DNA from: Chloroflexi bacterium 54-19
GTDB taxonomy: Bacteria; Chloroflexota; Chloroflexia; Chloroheliales; Chloroheliaceae
Length of the DNA stretch: 59,364 nt
NCBI GenBank assembly: GCA_001898225.1
Contig: MKTJ01000085.1
Coordinates: 1 to 59,364 of the forward strand
Direction: 5' to 3'
Part shown: positions 15,442-24,231 of the stretch, one piece after another
How positions within the stretch are numbered: the stretch's first letter is position 1
Layout of the letters: each line of letters begins with the position of its first letter
Translations under genes and position numbers: made by a program
The notes under the pieces: model-generated
Seen by the model: only the letters and a program-made list of their open reading frames with translations
What the model was told of the DNA's origin: nothing
The model's database searches: none

Positions 15442-17025
15442 CTACTTTTTGAGCCGGTCCAGGATATTGCTCTGCAAGGTCGAGGCGGCCTTGTCGAGAG
15501 AAGCTGCCGGGTCGGTGCCTTTGTCGGTCAATACCGCGCTCACGACCTGGCCGACGGCGGAATAGTAATCCTGGCCGTTCGGGTTCGGTTCGGGCTGGAG
15601 TTTCACTTTGCCACCGGTAACGGCGCTGATGTACTCCTGGTAGTTGCTGGTCGGCATGTTGTTGTAGGGCTTCTGGAAGTTGGTCAGGGCTTCCTGGTAA
15701 GAGCCAACGTACAACGGCAGGGTCGGGATACCGATAGCGGTGCCGGTCGTAACCTGTTGCAGGTCGAGCGAAGCCTTGATTTCCGCCGGGTCGAAGGTGG
15801 TCCAGAGCCGGAAATAGGTCGCGGCTTCCTGCTCGTCGGCGGTTGCGGAGGCGCTAACCATCGCCACGTTACCGCCAATCAGGGATACGCTGCTGCCGCC
15901 CGCGTTGGCCGGTAACGGCGCGAAATAGAGCGATTTGAGGTCGGCGTCCGGGTAGGTGGTTTTAATCCAGCTAAACTGGTCGCCTGCCATAACCGCCATC
16001 GCGGCCTGACCGGTGGCAAAAGCCTGGCCGTTACGGGCCCAGTCCAAGTTATCGCGGGGCAGCACATCGTATTTCCAGCGCAGGTCCTGGATGAACTTCA
16101 TCGCGTCCACCGGGGCGCCCTTGTTAAAGGCGGCACTAAAAGTGCCGTTGCCGTTGTCCTTGATAAAGTCGTTGAGGGTCGCACCAAAGGTGTAGGCCAT
16201 GGTGGTGTACATCCAGCCGGTGGCGGCGGTGCCGTCGTTGATAAAGGTAAACCCGGCCCGGCCCTGGTCGCGTTTGGTCAGGGCCTTGGCATCGGTCGCC
16301 AGTTCGTCCCAGGTCGCAGGCGGTTTGGCGATACCGGCTTCCTTGAGCATGTTGATGTTATAGGCGAGACCCATCCCGTAGGCAAAGAGCGGGATACCGT
16401 AAACCCTGTTATTTTTGACGGTCAGCGAAAGGACATTCGGGTTGTAGACGCTGCGCAGGTTATTGGCATCAATAATCGTGGTCAGGTCGGCGGCGACGCC
16501 CTGGTCCACCAGTTTGCCGGGGTCGGTCAGGTAAGCGGCGAAAAGGGTCGGGACCTGTTTGCTGGCGACGAGGGTGGCGAAGGTATCCGGGGCATACGTA
16601 TACTCGCTGCCTTCAATGGTCACGTTCGGGTAGAGTTTGGTAAAGCGCGCGACCTGTTCGTTCCATTTTTTAACGGCGTCGGGATTGGTTTCGAGCGGTT
16701 TTTCCGAGACGGTAATTTTTACCGGGCGGCCCCCGGCAATCTGGGCGGGCATTTTGATAACGGACGGTGGGAGACCGTTATTGGACGCCGCAGCCGTTGT
16801 ACCTGCCGCAGTAGTTGCCGGGGCGGCGGTGGTGGCCGCAGCCGTAGTTGCGGCGGGAGCGGCGGTCGTAGCCGCTGCGGTTGTTGCAGCCTGGGCGGCA
16901 GTCGTGGCTGCTGCGGTGGTAGGGGCCGGGGCCGTGGTGGCGGTATTGTCGCCACAGGCGCTCAACACCAGGGCCATTAACATTGTTAGGATTACGAGAA
17001 CAGATCCTAGAATCTTTCTCTTCAT
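15442..17025 (-). CDS. ABC sugar importer substrate-binding lipoprotein
   Basis: 527 residues. The N-terminus is a lipoprotein signal (MKRKILGSVLVILTMLMALV, then LSAC with the lipidated cysteine). A long Ala/Thr repeat linker follows (about residues 28-80, units of TTAA and ATTAAP), presumably a spacer between membrane and binding domain. The rest is a family-1 (MalE-like) binding protein with SEKPLETNPDAVKKWNEQVARF and the usual two-lobe pattern. The start at 17025 is set by AAGGAGGA 9 nt upstream; the frame extends to 17079 without a site. A promoter at 17516-17545 with an overlapping AACGTT site lies about 480 nt upstream. Confidence 0.9.
   Translation of the reverse strand: MKRKILGSVLVILTMLMALVLSACGDNTATTAPAPTTAAATTAAQAATTAAATTAAPAATTAAATTAAPATTAAGTTAAASNNGLPPSVIKMPAQIAGGRPVKITVSEKPLETNPDAVKKWNEQVARFTKLYPNVTIEGSEYTYAPDTFATLVASKQVPTLFAAYLTDPGKLVDQGVAADLTTIIDANNLRSVYNPNVLSLTVKNNRVYGIPLFAYGMGLAYNINMLKEAGIAKPPATWDELATDAKALTKRDQGRAGFTFINDGTAATGWMYTTMAYTFGATLNDFIKDNGNGTFSAAFNKGAPVDAMKFIQDLRWKYDVLPRDNLDWARNGQAFATGQAAMAVMAGDQFSWIKTTYPDADLKSLYFAPLPANAGGSSVSLIGGNVAMVSASATADEQEAATYFRLWTTFDPAEIKASLDLQQVTTGTAIGIPTLPLYVGSYQEALTNFQKPYNNMPTSNYQEYISAVTGGKVKLQPEPNPNGQDYYSAVGQVVSAVLTDKGTDPAASLDKAASTLQSNILDRLKK
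16780..16955 (-). repeat. Low-complexity Ala/Thr-coding repeat
   Basis: GC-rich imperfect tandem repeats encoding TTAA-type units of the lipoprotein linker. Similar Thr/Ala stalks occur after the membrane helices of the kinase and the TPR-like proteins, so this is a common surface spacer in this genome. Confidence 0.7.
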
Positions 17026-17499
17026 AACACACTTCCTCCTTCTTTGGTAGACGTTGCTCTGAAAAGACACCGGTTGCAACCGTCCTGGTTGCCTGTTTTC
17101 GTGCTGGAAATTCCCTGATAAATTTTGGTTCTGAGTTTGGATCTGTCCCCGGCGAGCGCGACCGTCAAAGCAGGTTGCGCCAGGCTAACCGGGCCAGAAA
17201 AAGGCAAAACGAAATAAAGCTAAGAGACCACCTCTTGCAAGCAAACTACAAAAATTTACTAAACAAACGCCGGTTTTTGAATGGTTACTCCCGCCGACCG
17301 TCTCCGGGCAAACCAAACTAATACCACGCCAACTTAATAAATGGGTGGTTGGTCCGATTACCCTGCTTGGGTTCAGGCTGGGAAAGGATTTAAATGCGGT
17401 TTAACGTTGCTTATGCGCCCGGACAAGTTTTATTAAACCTCCTTTTGAATGTACGAACCGGAGATTTGAACAAAGCTTTTAAACCGCGCAACCATTTTT

Positions 17500-17509
17500 G
17501 AAACGTTAC
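17500..17509. promoter_or_regulatory. Candidate LacI-type operator overlapping the importer start site
   Basis: GAAACGTTAC, a near-palindrome with an AACGTT core, lies just downstream of the minus-strand -10 element, where the transcript should begin. A second AACGTT core is at 17403-17408 in the leader. Confidence 0.5.
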
Positions 17510-17515
17510 AAATTT

Positions 17516-17545
17516 ATTCTAGCACCGGGTTATAAAATTTGTCAA
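17516..17545 (-). promoter_or_regulatory. Sigma-70-type promoter for the sugar importer operon
   Basis: On the minus strand, TTGACA (17540-17545) and TAGAAT (17516-17521) are separated by 18 nt. The expected start is near 17509, giving a leader of about 480 nt before the lipoprotein gene. Confidence 0.65.
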
Positions 17546-17683
17546 GGGGTAAAAATAAAAGATTTTATACTGATTTTAATTCTAGTTTCCAATAAACTTT
17601 AACAGTTATTACCGGTAGATATGGCCTTTGTTGAGGATGTTGGCTCTATTTTCAAACAGGAAAAGGTTTTGGAAGGAGACTTG

Positions 17684-17693
17684 AAAACGTTTT
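17684..17693. promoter_or_regulatory. Candidate LacI-type operator
   Basis: AAAACGTTTT is a perfect 10-bp palindrome, 21 nt upstream of the plus-strand -35 element. It shares the AACGTT core with sites at 17502-17507 and 17403-17408. Confidence 0.5.
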
Positions 17694-17714
17694 GGCTAAT
17701 CTGTTAACCATATC

Positions 17715-17744
17715 TTGACAGCTTTTCATTTTTGCATATATAAT
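17715..17744 (+). promoter_or_regulatory. Sigma-70-type promoter for the GH87-like gene
   Basis: TTGACA (17715-17720) and TATAAT (17739-17744) with an 18-nt spacer. The start would be near 17751, about 150 nt before the gene. Both hexamers match the consensus fully. Confidence 0.7.
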
Positions 17745-17902
17745 TTTTGTATCGTTTCAAAGATTTCTCATTCCACCTTTGAATTTACTCGGGCTAAATT
17801 GGGTTCGAATTTAGGATTTTCAGTTGTTCAAATTTGAACAGGTTAGTGAAATTTGAAACGAGCCAAAATTAGATGTCGAAAATGGAGGATGAAGGAGCCT
17901 TA

Positions 17903-19726
17903 ATGAAGGGAAAATCCCTCTCTCGACCGCGCTGGCTATGGTTGGCTTTACCACTTGCCCTGGTCCTACTTGGCCTGGTAGTGGTCGTTGTTCTAATCTT
18001 TCTCTCCAATTCCACCAACGCTCCTGCACCCAACCCATCCACCGCCCAATCTGCCCCCGCCGGAACGGGCGCAACCCTACCCTATGTCGAATACCAGGCC
18101 GAGGATGCCGCCACCAATGGCACTAAAATCGGGCCTGACCGGGTCTTTACCCATCTCCCAGCCGAAGCTTCCGGGCGCATGGCGGTTAAACTGGCGGGCC
18201 AGGGCCAGTTTGTCGAGTTCACCCTGACCGGACCGGCCAATTCGCTGGTCCTGCGCTACAGCATCCCCGACACCGAAGACGGTAAGGGTTTAACCGCTCC
18301 TTTGAGTCTTTACATCAACGGGGTCCGCAAACAGGATTTAGTGCTGACCTCAAAATACGGTTGGTTTTATGGCACCTATCCTTTTGTGAACGTGCCTGCC
18401 GCCGGGACGCCCCATCACTTTTATGACGAAGTCCACACCCTGCTTGATGAAATGCCTGCCGGGACCAAAGTAAGGGTCCAGGTGGACGCGAACAGCACCG
18501 CGCCCTGGTACGTGATTGACCTGGCCGATTTCGAGGAAGTGCCGCCGCCCCTGACGATGCCCGCCGGGTATCTCTCGATTACCGATTACGGGGCCGACCC
18601 GACCGGCCAGGCCGACGCCTTTAACTCCATAACCGAGGCAATCAACGCGGCCAAAAGCCAGGGCAAAGGGGTCTGGCTACCCCGTGGCACTTTCGCGGTC
18701 AACGGTCACATAATCGTAGACAATGTGACCATTCGCGGGGCCGGTATGTGGTATACCACCCTGGGCGGCAAAGGAGTAGGGGTGTATGGCAAGTTCAACC
18801 CTACGCCCAGCCAGAACGTCAAGCTTTACGACTTTGCCATTTTCGGGGAGGTCATGGACCGCGACGACAAGGCGGCGCTCAACGGGATAGGCGGGGCGCT
18901 GGGAGGTGGGTCGGTCATTCAAAACATCTGGATCGAACACACCAAGGTCGGCATCTGGCTGGACGGCCCTTTTAGCGACCTGACCGTGACGGGTTGCCGT
19001 TTGCGCGACCTGACGGCGGACGGCCTGAATTTTCACACCGGAATAAGTAACGCGATTGTCGAGCAGACCCAGGTCCGTAACTCCGGCGACGATGGCCTGG
19101 CGATGTGGGCCGAGAAAGAACCGGACCACGACAACATTTTCCGCTTTAACACGATTGAACTGCCTATTCTTGCCAACAATATTGCTATCTACGGGGGCCG
19201 GGATAACACCGTTAGCGACAACCTTGTTTCGGATACCGTCACCGAGGGCGGTGGGATTCACGTGGGCAACCGCTTTAAGGCGACCGCCCTGGCCGGGACC
19301 ACCACGATTGCCCGCAACACTCTGGTTCGTACCGGGTCATATTTTCCCGGTTTGCACTTTGGGGTCGGAGCTATCTGGTTTTATGCCCTCGATACACCCC
19401 TGAGTGGGAATGTAAACGTCAGTGACTTGCAGATTGAGGATAGCACTTACTCGGCCATCCATCTTTTCGACCAGAAAATCACCAATATAACCTTTGATAA
19501 GGTGAAAATAGACAAGACCGGCACCTTTGCGGTCCAGGTTCAGACGCGGGGTTCGGCCACTTTCAACAATGTGACAGCCCAAAATGTGGGGTTTGCGGGG
19601 CGGTATGATTGTGAGACCGGCTTTACGATAAGGGAGGGAGCGGGCAATTCCGGCTGGAACGATTTCAAGTGCGGCTTTCCCACCGCCACGCCTCCCCCGG
19701 CCAATTCACCCACGCCATTTCGATAA
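17903..19726 (+). CDS. Surface GH87-like alpha-1,3-glucanase (mycodextranase-like) with CBM-like domain
   Basis: 607 residues. An N-terminal signal anchor (about 10-34, WLWLALPLALVLLGL) and a Pro/Ser linker are followed by a beta-sandwich carbohydrate-binding-like domain (about 60-215, beginning YVEYQAEDA, CBM35/CBM6 style). The catalytic region is a right-handed beta-helix (about 225-590) opening with the pectate-lyase-3 pattern ITDYGADPTGQADAFN. The blocks DGLNFH, NSGDDGLAMW (near 395) and NNIAIYGGRDN match what I recall of GH87 enzymes, where paired aspartates are catalytic. It would cut alpha-1,3-glucan such as fungal wall glucan or mutan. The start at 17903 has GAAGGAG 5 nt upstream; an ATG at 17873 is possible but lacks a site. 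It is divergent from the sugar importer and probably feeds it. Other beta-helix glycanase activities remain possible. Confidence 0.75.
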   Translation: MKGKSLSRPRWLWLALPLALVLLGLVVVVVLIFLSNSTNAPAPNPSTAQSAPAGTGATLPYVEYQAEDAATNGTKIGPDRVFTHLPAEASGRMAVKLAGQGQFVEFTLTGPANSLVLRYSIPDTEDGKGLTAPLSLYINGVRKQDLVLTSKYGWFYGTYPFVNVPAAGTPHHFYDEVHTLLDEMPAGTKVRVQVDANSTAPWYVIDLADFEEVPPPLTMPAGYLSITDYGADPTGQADAFNSITEAINAAKSQGKGVWLPRGTFAVNGHIIVDNVTIRGAGMWYTTLGGKGVGVYGKFNPTPSQNVKLYDFAIFGEVMDRDDKAALNGIGGALGGGSVIQNIWIEHTKVGIWLDGPFSDLTVTGCRLRDLTADGLNFHTGISNAIVEQTQVRNSGDDGLAMWAEKEPDHDNIFRFNTIELPILANNIAIYGGRDNTVSDNLVSDTVTEGGGIHVGNRFKATALAGTTTIARNTLVRTGSYFPGLHFGVGAIWFYALDTPLSGNVNVSDLQIEDSTYSAIHLFDQKITNITFDKVKIDKTGTFAVQVQTRGSATFNNVTAQNVGFAGRYDCETGFTIREGAGNSGWNDFKCGFPTATPPPANSPTPFR

Positions 19727-19732
19727 GTTAGG

Positions 19733-20191
19733 CTAACTTTGGGGCTGACAGAGCTGGTTGCGCAGCCACTGTCCGGCGGCAGTGATAGCCAGTTCGCCTT
19801 TGAGAAGTTTTTGAGAGAAGTCCACCGCCGCCAGGGTCAGGCGGCCATCCGGGGAGTGGGCAGGGTCGCGCCGGACCGTCTCAGAGAGCCAGGTAGTCAG
19901 TTTAGGGCCGAACCGGAGGTTGCTCACGGCAATCCCGACGAAGTGCCGGGCCTGTCCTCCGCTGCCGTCATCATATTCGGGTTTGAAACCACCGCCCGGA
20001 ATTAAATTTGAACCGCCCTTCAACAGGTCAAAAAGACCCCAGAAGGCGTGTCTAATCCCGGCGGCCTGTTTACCCAGGGTCAGGATAAATTCTTTTGGTG
20101 AGAGGGAAGGACTTTCCCCGGCGATTTTCTCGGCCAGGTCGGCCAGTTGCTGACAGGCGTTGGCCCCCTCAATGGAGTAGATGTGTGACAT
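19733..20191 (-). CDS. Uncharacterised 152-residue protein
   Basis: I do not recognise this family. The protein is soluble and probably mostly helical, with a glycine-rich middle (GGSNLIPGGGFKPEYDDGSGG) and RHFVGIAVSNLRFG following it. No signal peptide, membrane helix or catalytic motif is seen. It begins 19 nt after the stop of the NmrA-like gene with AGGGG just before the ATG, so the two are likely co-transcribed. It converges with the GH87-like gene, whose stop is 6 nt away. Confidence 0.7.
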   Translation of the reverse strand: MSHIYSIEGANACQQLADLAEKIAGESPSLSPKEFILTLGKQAAGIRHAFWGLFDLLKGGSNLIPGGGFKPEYDDGSGGQARHFVGIAVSNLRFGPKLTTWLSETVRRDPAHSPDGRLTLAAVDFSQKLLKGELAITAAGQWLRNQLCQPQS

Positions 20192-20210
20192 ATCCCCTAT
20201 AAATGAAATA

Positions 20211-21065
20211 TTAAATAATGTGTTTATAACTAGCCGGGTTGCGTTTCAGGTACTCGGCCAGCGATTGCGGGGAATGCCCTGCCAGCACCTGGACGGTATG
20301 GCTCACCAGCGAAAGCTCGCCGGTCGCAATCGCCTGGTAAGTGGAAATCCAGGCTGTTAAATCCCACTCGCTGGCGTTGTACTTTGCCCGCGAAGCCCGC
20401 GCTTCCTCGTAGGTTTCCTCTTTGTAGGAAGCGGCTTTGCCGGATGCGGCGGCTAACCAGGCGGCGGTCTGGTCCAGGGTCAGGGCTTCCGGCCCGGTTA
20501 GGGCGTAGGCGAAACCGTCGTGCCCTTCCGTGGTCAGGACAGTAGCTGCGACATCGGCAATATCGTCGCGGCTGACCCAGGAGATAGTGCCGTTCCCCGC
20601 CGGACCCTGGATAATCCCTTCAGGTGAGAACCAGCCAGGTACCGCGTCAATGTAAAAATTGGGCCGCAAAAAGGTATAACGCACCCCTTTGGAGCGGATA
20701 TAATCTTCGGTCTGCCAGTGTTCGCGGGAGTGGGTAAAGGTGGGATGGGGCGCGCAGGCCAGGAACGATAGATAGATTATCCGCTCGACACCGGCTTCGA
20801 CCGCCGCGTCCACCACCGCGAAATGCCCTTTGAGGCGGCCTTCGACATTTCCCGGCACCAGGAAAAGAGTCTGGGTGCCGGAAAAAGCCTGTTTTAAGGC
20901 CGGAATATCTTCAAAACTGGCCTGGACAATTTCGGCCCCCGGCAATTGGGGAGCCCGGCCAGGGTCACGGGCAACCAGGCGCTGGGTTTGGCCGAGCGCA
21001 GCCAACCGCCGGGCCACGCGCCCGCCCAGTTCACCGGTCGCGCCGGTCAGGGCAATAGTAGTCAT
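20211..21065 (-). CDS. NmrA-type NAD(P)-binding oxidoreductase
   Basis: 284 residues, an atypical short-chain dehydrogenase of the NmrA/QOR2 type. The N-terminal Rossmann motif is TGATGELGGRV, and R33 (LVARDP) suits NADPH binding. The canonical Tyr-x-x-x-Lys pair is not obvious, as in NmrA-like proteins that act as redox sensors or quinone reductases. YLSFLACAP and FLRPNFYID match the family. It is the first gene of a two-gene unit with the 152-residue gene. The substrate is unknown. Confidence 0.85.
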   Translation of the reverse strand: MTTIALTGATGELGGRVARRLAALGQTQRLVARDPGRAPQLPGAEIVQASFEDIPALKQAFSGTQTLFLVPGNVEGRLKGHFAVVDAAVEAGVERIIYLSFLACAPHPTFTHSREHWQTEDYIRSKGVRYTFLRPNFYIDAVPGWFSPEGIIQGPAGNGTISWVSRDDIADVAATVLTTEGHDGFAYALTGPEALTLDQTAAWLAAASGKAASYKEETYEEARASRAKYNASEWDLTAWISTYQAIATGELSLVSHTVQVLAGHSPQSLAEYLKRNPASYKHII

Positions 21066-21186
21066 AAGCAGACCCCTTTTTGGCTAAAAATCCGAGTGAA
21101 AAACCAACCGGCTCTTATTTTAGCACAGACCAACATTTTGACTCCTGCCAGAAAGCACATTAAGTCTTTGAACGGAAAAAGAAACA

Positions 21187-21219
21187 ACGCGCCCTTTGAG
21201 TGACCCATAAAAGGCGCGT
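21187..21219. repeat. Inverted repeat in the NmrA upstream region
   Basis: ACGCGCC and GGCGCGT form a 7-bp stem, with TTT/AAA pairing inside. T-rich sequence lies a few bases beyond on both strands, so a weak bidirectional terminator is possible; an operator is the alternative. Confidence 0.35.
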
Positions 21220-21350
21220 GTTATTTGTCTTTTTAACCAAACGTTAAGAATCGGACCATTTTAGGGGTGGGGTGGGACGATTCTTGCTAATAGAATAAAT
21301 AGACTAAAAGATTGGGTATGGGTTTTAGGAATTGTTGAAAGGAGTAAACA

Positions 21351-21659
21351 ATGACTGTAGAAAATTATGATACCGGGGCGGATAATATGGCTACCCATGA
21401 AGTCTATCAGGTCGAATACCATGTCTTGTTTTCAGATGAAAACGCCCAGAGGTTTAACGGCAGTTTCCAGTATGAGGGGGCCCTTCCTTCGCGGGAGCAA
21501 GTCCTTGCCAGTATCGTACAAGAAAACCCTGACACCGATTGGAGCGGGGCCACACGGGGGTCGTTTACCGTTTCTCGCCTGATGAACAACAACGTTCATA
21601 TTGTCGAGGAGCAGGGCACTTTCACCCCGGATGAATTGAACTCGGCACCTACCGCCTGA
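21351..21659 (+). CDS. Uncharacterised 102-residue protein
   Basis: Not recognised. The protein is acidic and soluble, with alternating strand-like segments (VYQVEYHVLFS, RFNGSFQYEG, GSFTVSRLM, VHIVEEQGTF) that suggest a small beta-rich domain. It starts at 21351 after a strong GAAAGGAG site 6 nt upstream; a second in-frame ATG at 21387 lacks one. It is monocistronic with its own terminator 20 nt after the stop. Confidence 0.75.
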   Translation: MTVENYDTGADNMATHEVYQVEYHVLFSDENAQRFNGSFQYEGALPSREQVLASIVQENPDTDWSGATRGSFTVSRLMNNNVHIVEEQGTFTPDELNSAPTA

Positions 21660-21679
21660 TTTCTTTCACAACAAAAAAA

Positions 21680-21709
21680 GCAGACTGCCCGAAAGCGGTC
21701 TGCCTTTTT
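21680..21709 (+). terminator. Terminator after the 102-residue protein gene
   Basis: GCAGAC pairs with GTCTGC, extended by two pairs to an 8-bp stem, followed by CTTTTT. An A-run on the other side lets it also serve the convergent symporter gene. Confidence 0.85.
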
Positions 21710-21724
21710 AGTTTATGCGACTAA

Positions 21725-23824
21725 CTAATCTTCGGGAGCCGGGGAAGCCGCCGCCACTGCTCCTGCCGGGACCGCGCCAAGGCCATGTTCTCCTCCCACT
21801 TCGGCCCCGATACCGGTTTCGGCCCGGAAATGCATTTCAGGATACTTGTGGCTCGAAAGCGTCTCTTTACTGAAGAAAGTAAAGACAAAGGCGCTCAGGA
21901 AGCCCGCCGGTATACTGACGATGCCGGGATTTTCCAGTTGGAATGGTGCGTTCGCACCCAGCGGCCCGTTGAAGCTGATAAGTATCAGGAACAGCGAGGA
22001 AATTAACCCACCCGCCAGGCCGCCGACCGCTCCCGCCGTGTTAAAGCGTCTCCAGAAAAGTGTGAACAGGATTACCGGCAGGTTAGCCGAGGCGGCTACG
22101 GCAAAGGCCAGGGCGACCAGGGCAGCAGCGTTAGCCCCCGGCATGGCGATTGCCAGCAGGATGGCTAAGATTGCCACCACAAAGGCGGTTATGCGGGCGA
22201 CCAGCACCTGCTCACCCGGCCTTTCCTGCTCGTTGCGGATGATGCTGTACCAGACATCGTGGGCGAAGGTGGTAGAGGCCGTGATGGTCAGCCCGGCCAC
22301 CACTGCCAGGATGGTCGCGAACGCGATTGAGGCGATAAAGGCGTAAAAGACTTCGCCGCCCACTTTATCGGCCAGCACCGGGGCCGCCAGGTTGGTATTT
22401 GCCACGAAAGCCCCGTTCGCGTCGACCGTGCCGACATTGGCCGGGCCGACCAGGGTGGCCGCCCCAAAACCGAGGAAGGTGGTCATGATATAGAAGGCCC
22501 CGATGATTATCATGGCCCAGACCACGCTCTTGCGGGCTTCAATGGCATTCGGGACGGTGTAGAACCGCACCAGGATATGGGGCAGACCGGCGGTGCCAAG
22601 AATCAGGGCCATACCGAGCGAAATAAGGTCGAGCGCGCCCCATTTTTCCTGGGTGTTGGCGTAGCGGCGACCCGGTTTCATAAAGTCGGTCGGGGAACCG
22701 GCGATAGTGCTGGCCGGGTAAGCGTTCGCCAGCGGGTGGTCGAGTTTGGCGGTGATACTGGCCGGGGCCGTCGAAATCACCTTGATGTTTTGCCCGTTGA
22801 TGCTTAGCTCCGGTTTCTGGGAGAGGCCTAACGTTCCCGCTGCAACCGGCAGATTTTTATCCAGCCGGATGGCCTTGGTGTTGGCTTTCGCAAGGGCGGC
22901 TACTTTATACTGGGCCCCGGTATTGTCGGTGACGGTAGCCCCGGCAGGCACATCGCTATTCAAAACATCGGCCAGGGTGTAAACCCAGGGCGCGTTATTT
23001 ACCACGTCCGTCACTTTGAGCGTCTCGTAGGTGCCACCGTCCGCCCCAATCTGGATATTCTGGTTTTTGGTAGCGCCGGTCGAGAGGGTCACCTCGGTCG
23101 CCCCGGCAGCGGCGGGGGCGGTAAGTTTGCCCAACTGGACCTTGGTGGTCTGGTCGAAGAATTTGCCAAAATCAAAGTTGAACTGGGATAGCACCAGGAT
23201 ACTCAAAACAATCGTCCCGGCGATAAGTAGTAAAGCTTTGACAATCTGGACCCAGGTGGTTGCTACCATCCCGCCAAAGACCACATAGCAGACCATTACG
23301 ATGCCGACAATAGCTACGGCCAGGTTGTAATCGAGTTTTAAGAGCAGGTTTACGACCGAACCCGCCCCTACCATCTGGGCAATCATGTAAAAGGTCGTGA
23401 CGGTCAGGGTCGAAAAAGCCGCCACCGCCCGGACCGGCTTGTCGTGCATGCGGTAGGCCAGCACATCAGCCAGCGTATATTTACCCAGGTTGCGTAACGG
23501 TTCTGCCACGATTAGGAGGACGGTCAGGTAGGCCACCAACCAGCCGACCGAGTACATAAACCCGTCGTAGCCCTGGGTCGAGATAATCCCGGCAATACCC
23601 AGGAAAGAGGCCGCGCTCATATAGTCCCCGGCTACGGCAATTCCGTTTTGCCAGCCCTTGATGCTTCGCCCGGCGGCAAAAAACTGGCTGGCCGATTTAT
23701 TCCGCTTGCTGGCCCAGTAGGTAATAACCAGCGTAATTGCCACGAAGATAACGAAAAATACAATGGCGATGACGCTGGGGTCTTTCGAGGTGGCCGCTCC
23801 GGCGGCCAAAACGCTGTGAAGCAT
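21725..23824 (-). CDS. actP: Sodium:solute symporter, acetate permease (ActP) type, with an inserted domain
   Basis: 699 residues; ActP proteins are usually about 550. The N-terminal half matches the cation/acetate symporter family (ASQFFAAGRSIKGWQNGIAVAGDYMSAASFLG, and the LADVLAYRM block). Between about residues 220 and 375 a non-membrane segment rich in Ala, Thr and Gly is inserted (from LGKLTAPAAAGATEVTLS to HPLANAYPAS), after which the helices resume with RRYANTQEKWGALDLISLGMALILGTAGLPH. The insert looks like one or two beta-domains on the outer face. The gene overlaps the DUF485 gene by one base (TAATG), as in yjcH-actP pairs. It probably imports acetate or a similar short acid with sodium. 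Confidence 0.86.
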   Translation of the reverse strand: MLHSVLAAGAATSKDPSVIAIVFFVIFVAITLVITYWASKRNKSASQFFAAGRSIKGWQNGIAVAGDYMSAASFLGIAGIISTQGYDGFMYSVGWLVAYLTVLLIVAEPLRNLGKYTLADVLAYRMHDKPVRAVAAFSTLTVTTFYMIAQMVGAGSVVNLLLKLDYNLAVAIVGIVMVCYVVFGGMVATTWVQIVKALLLIAGTIVLSILVLSQFNFDFGKFFDQTTKVQLGKLTAPAAAGATEVTLSTGATKNQNIQIGADGGTYETLKVTDVVNNAPWVYTLADVLNSDVPAGATVTDNTGAQYKVAALAKANTKAIRLDKNLPVAAGTLGLSQKPELSINGQNIKVISTAPASITAKLDHPLANAYPASTIAGSPTDFMKPGRRYANTQEKWGALDLISLGMALILGTAGLPHILVRFYTVPNAIEARKSVVWAMIIIGAFYIMTTFLGFGAATLVGPANVGTVDANGAFVANTNLAAPVLADKVGGEVFYAFIASIAFATILAVVAGLTITASTTFAHDVWYSIIRNEQERPGEQVLVARITAFVVAILAILLAIAMPGANAAALVALAFAVAASANLPVILFTLFWRRFNTAGAVGGLAGGLISSLFLILISFNGPLGANAPFQLENPGIVSIPAGFLSAFVFTFFSKETLSSHKYPEMHFRAETGIGAEVGGEHGLGAVPAGAVAAASPAPED

Positions 23825-24231
23825 TAGCGGCCTCCTTTCCTGGACACTTTGATATGCCGGGCTTCAACCGCCTTGATGATATTTCGGACCATCTGGTCGA
23901 TTTTTGGCGCAAAGTAAAGGAGGTATAGAAAAGCCAGGATCCAGGCCATGAAGAACTGGGAAAGGGCAAACAGGTAGGCCACGCTGAACCCGCTAAAAAG
24001 CCGGGTATCCATGGTATCCGGGAAAAAACCTACCAGCACCGGCAGGGCAAAATAGTAGACCAGAAAGAAAATGGTCGCCGGAATGATAAACCGGGCTTTC
24101 GACTTCTCTAACTGCTGGAATTCGGGAATCTCTTCAAGGTTTTCGATAACCTTTTCTTTTTCTAACTCCTGGGATGCGGGAATATCATCCCCGCTACTGG
24201 CAAAAGGGGCACGGTCTTTTGTGTCTGCCAT
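23824..24231 (-). CDS. DUF485 (YjcH-like) membrane protein, symporter partner
   Basis: 135 residues with two membrane helices (about 48-70 and 88-112) flanked by charged ends. The pattern FQQLEKSKARFIIPATIFFL...YY and the location before an ActP-type symporter fit DUF485. This copy has a longer acidic N-terminus than E. coli YjcH. AAGGAGG lies 9 nt before the ATG. Its stop shares one base with the symporter start, indicating translational coupling. Confidence 0.85.
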   Translation of the reverse strand: MADTKDRAPFASSGDDIPASQELEKEKVIENLEEIPEFQQLEKSKARFIIPATIFFLVYYFALPVLVGFFPDTMDTRLFSGFSVAYLFALSQFFMAWILAFLYLLYFAPKIDQMVRNIIKAVEARHIKVSRKGGR

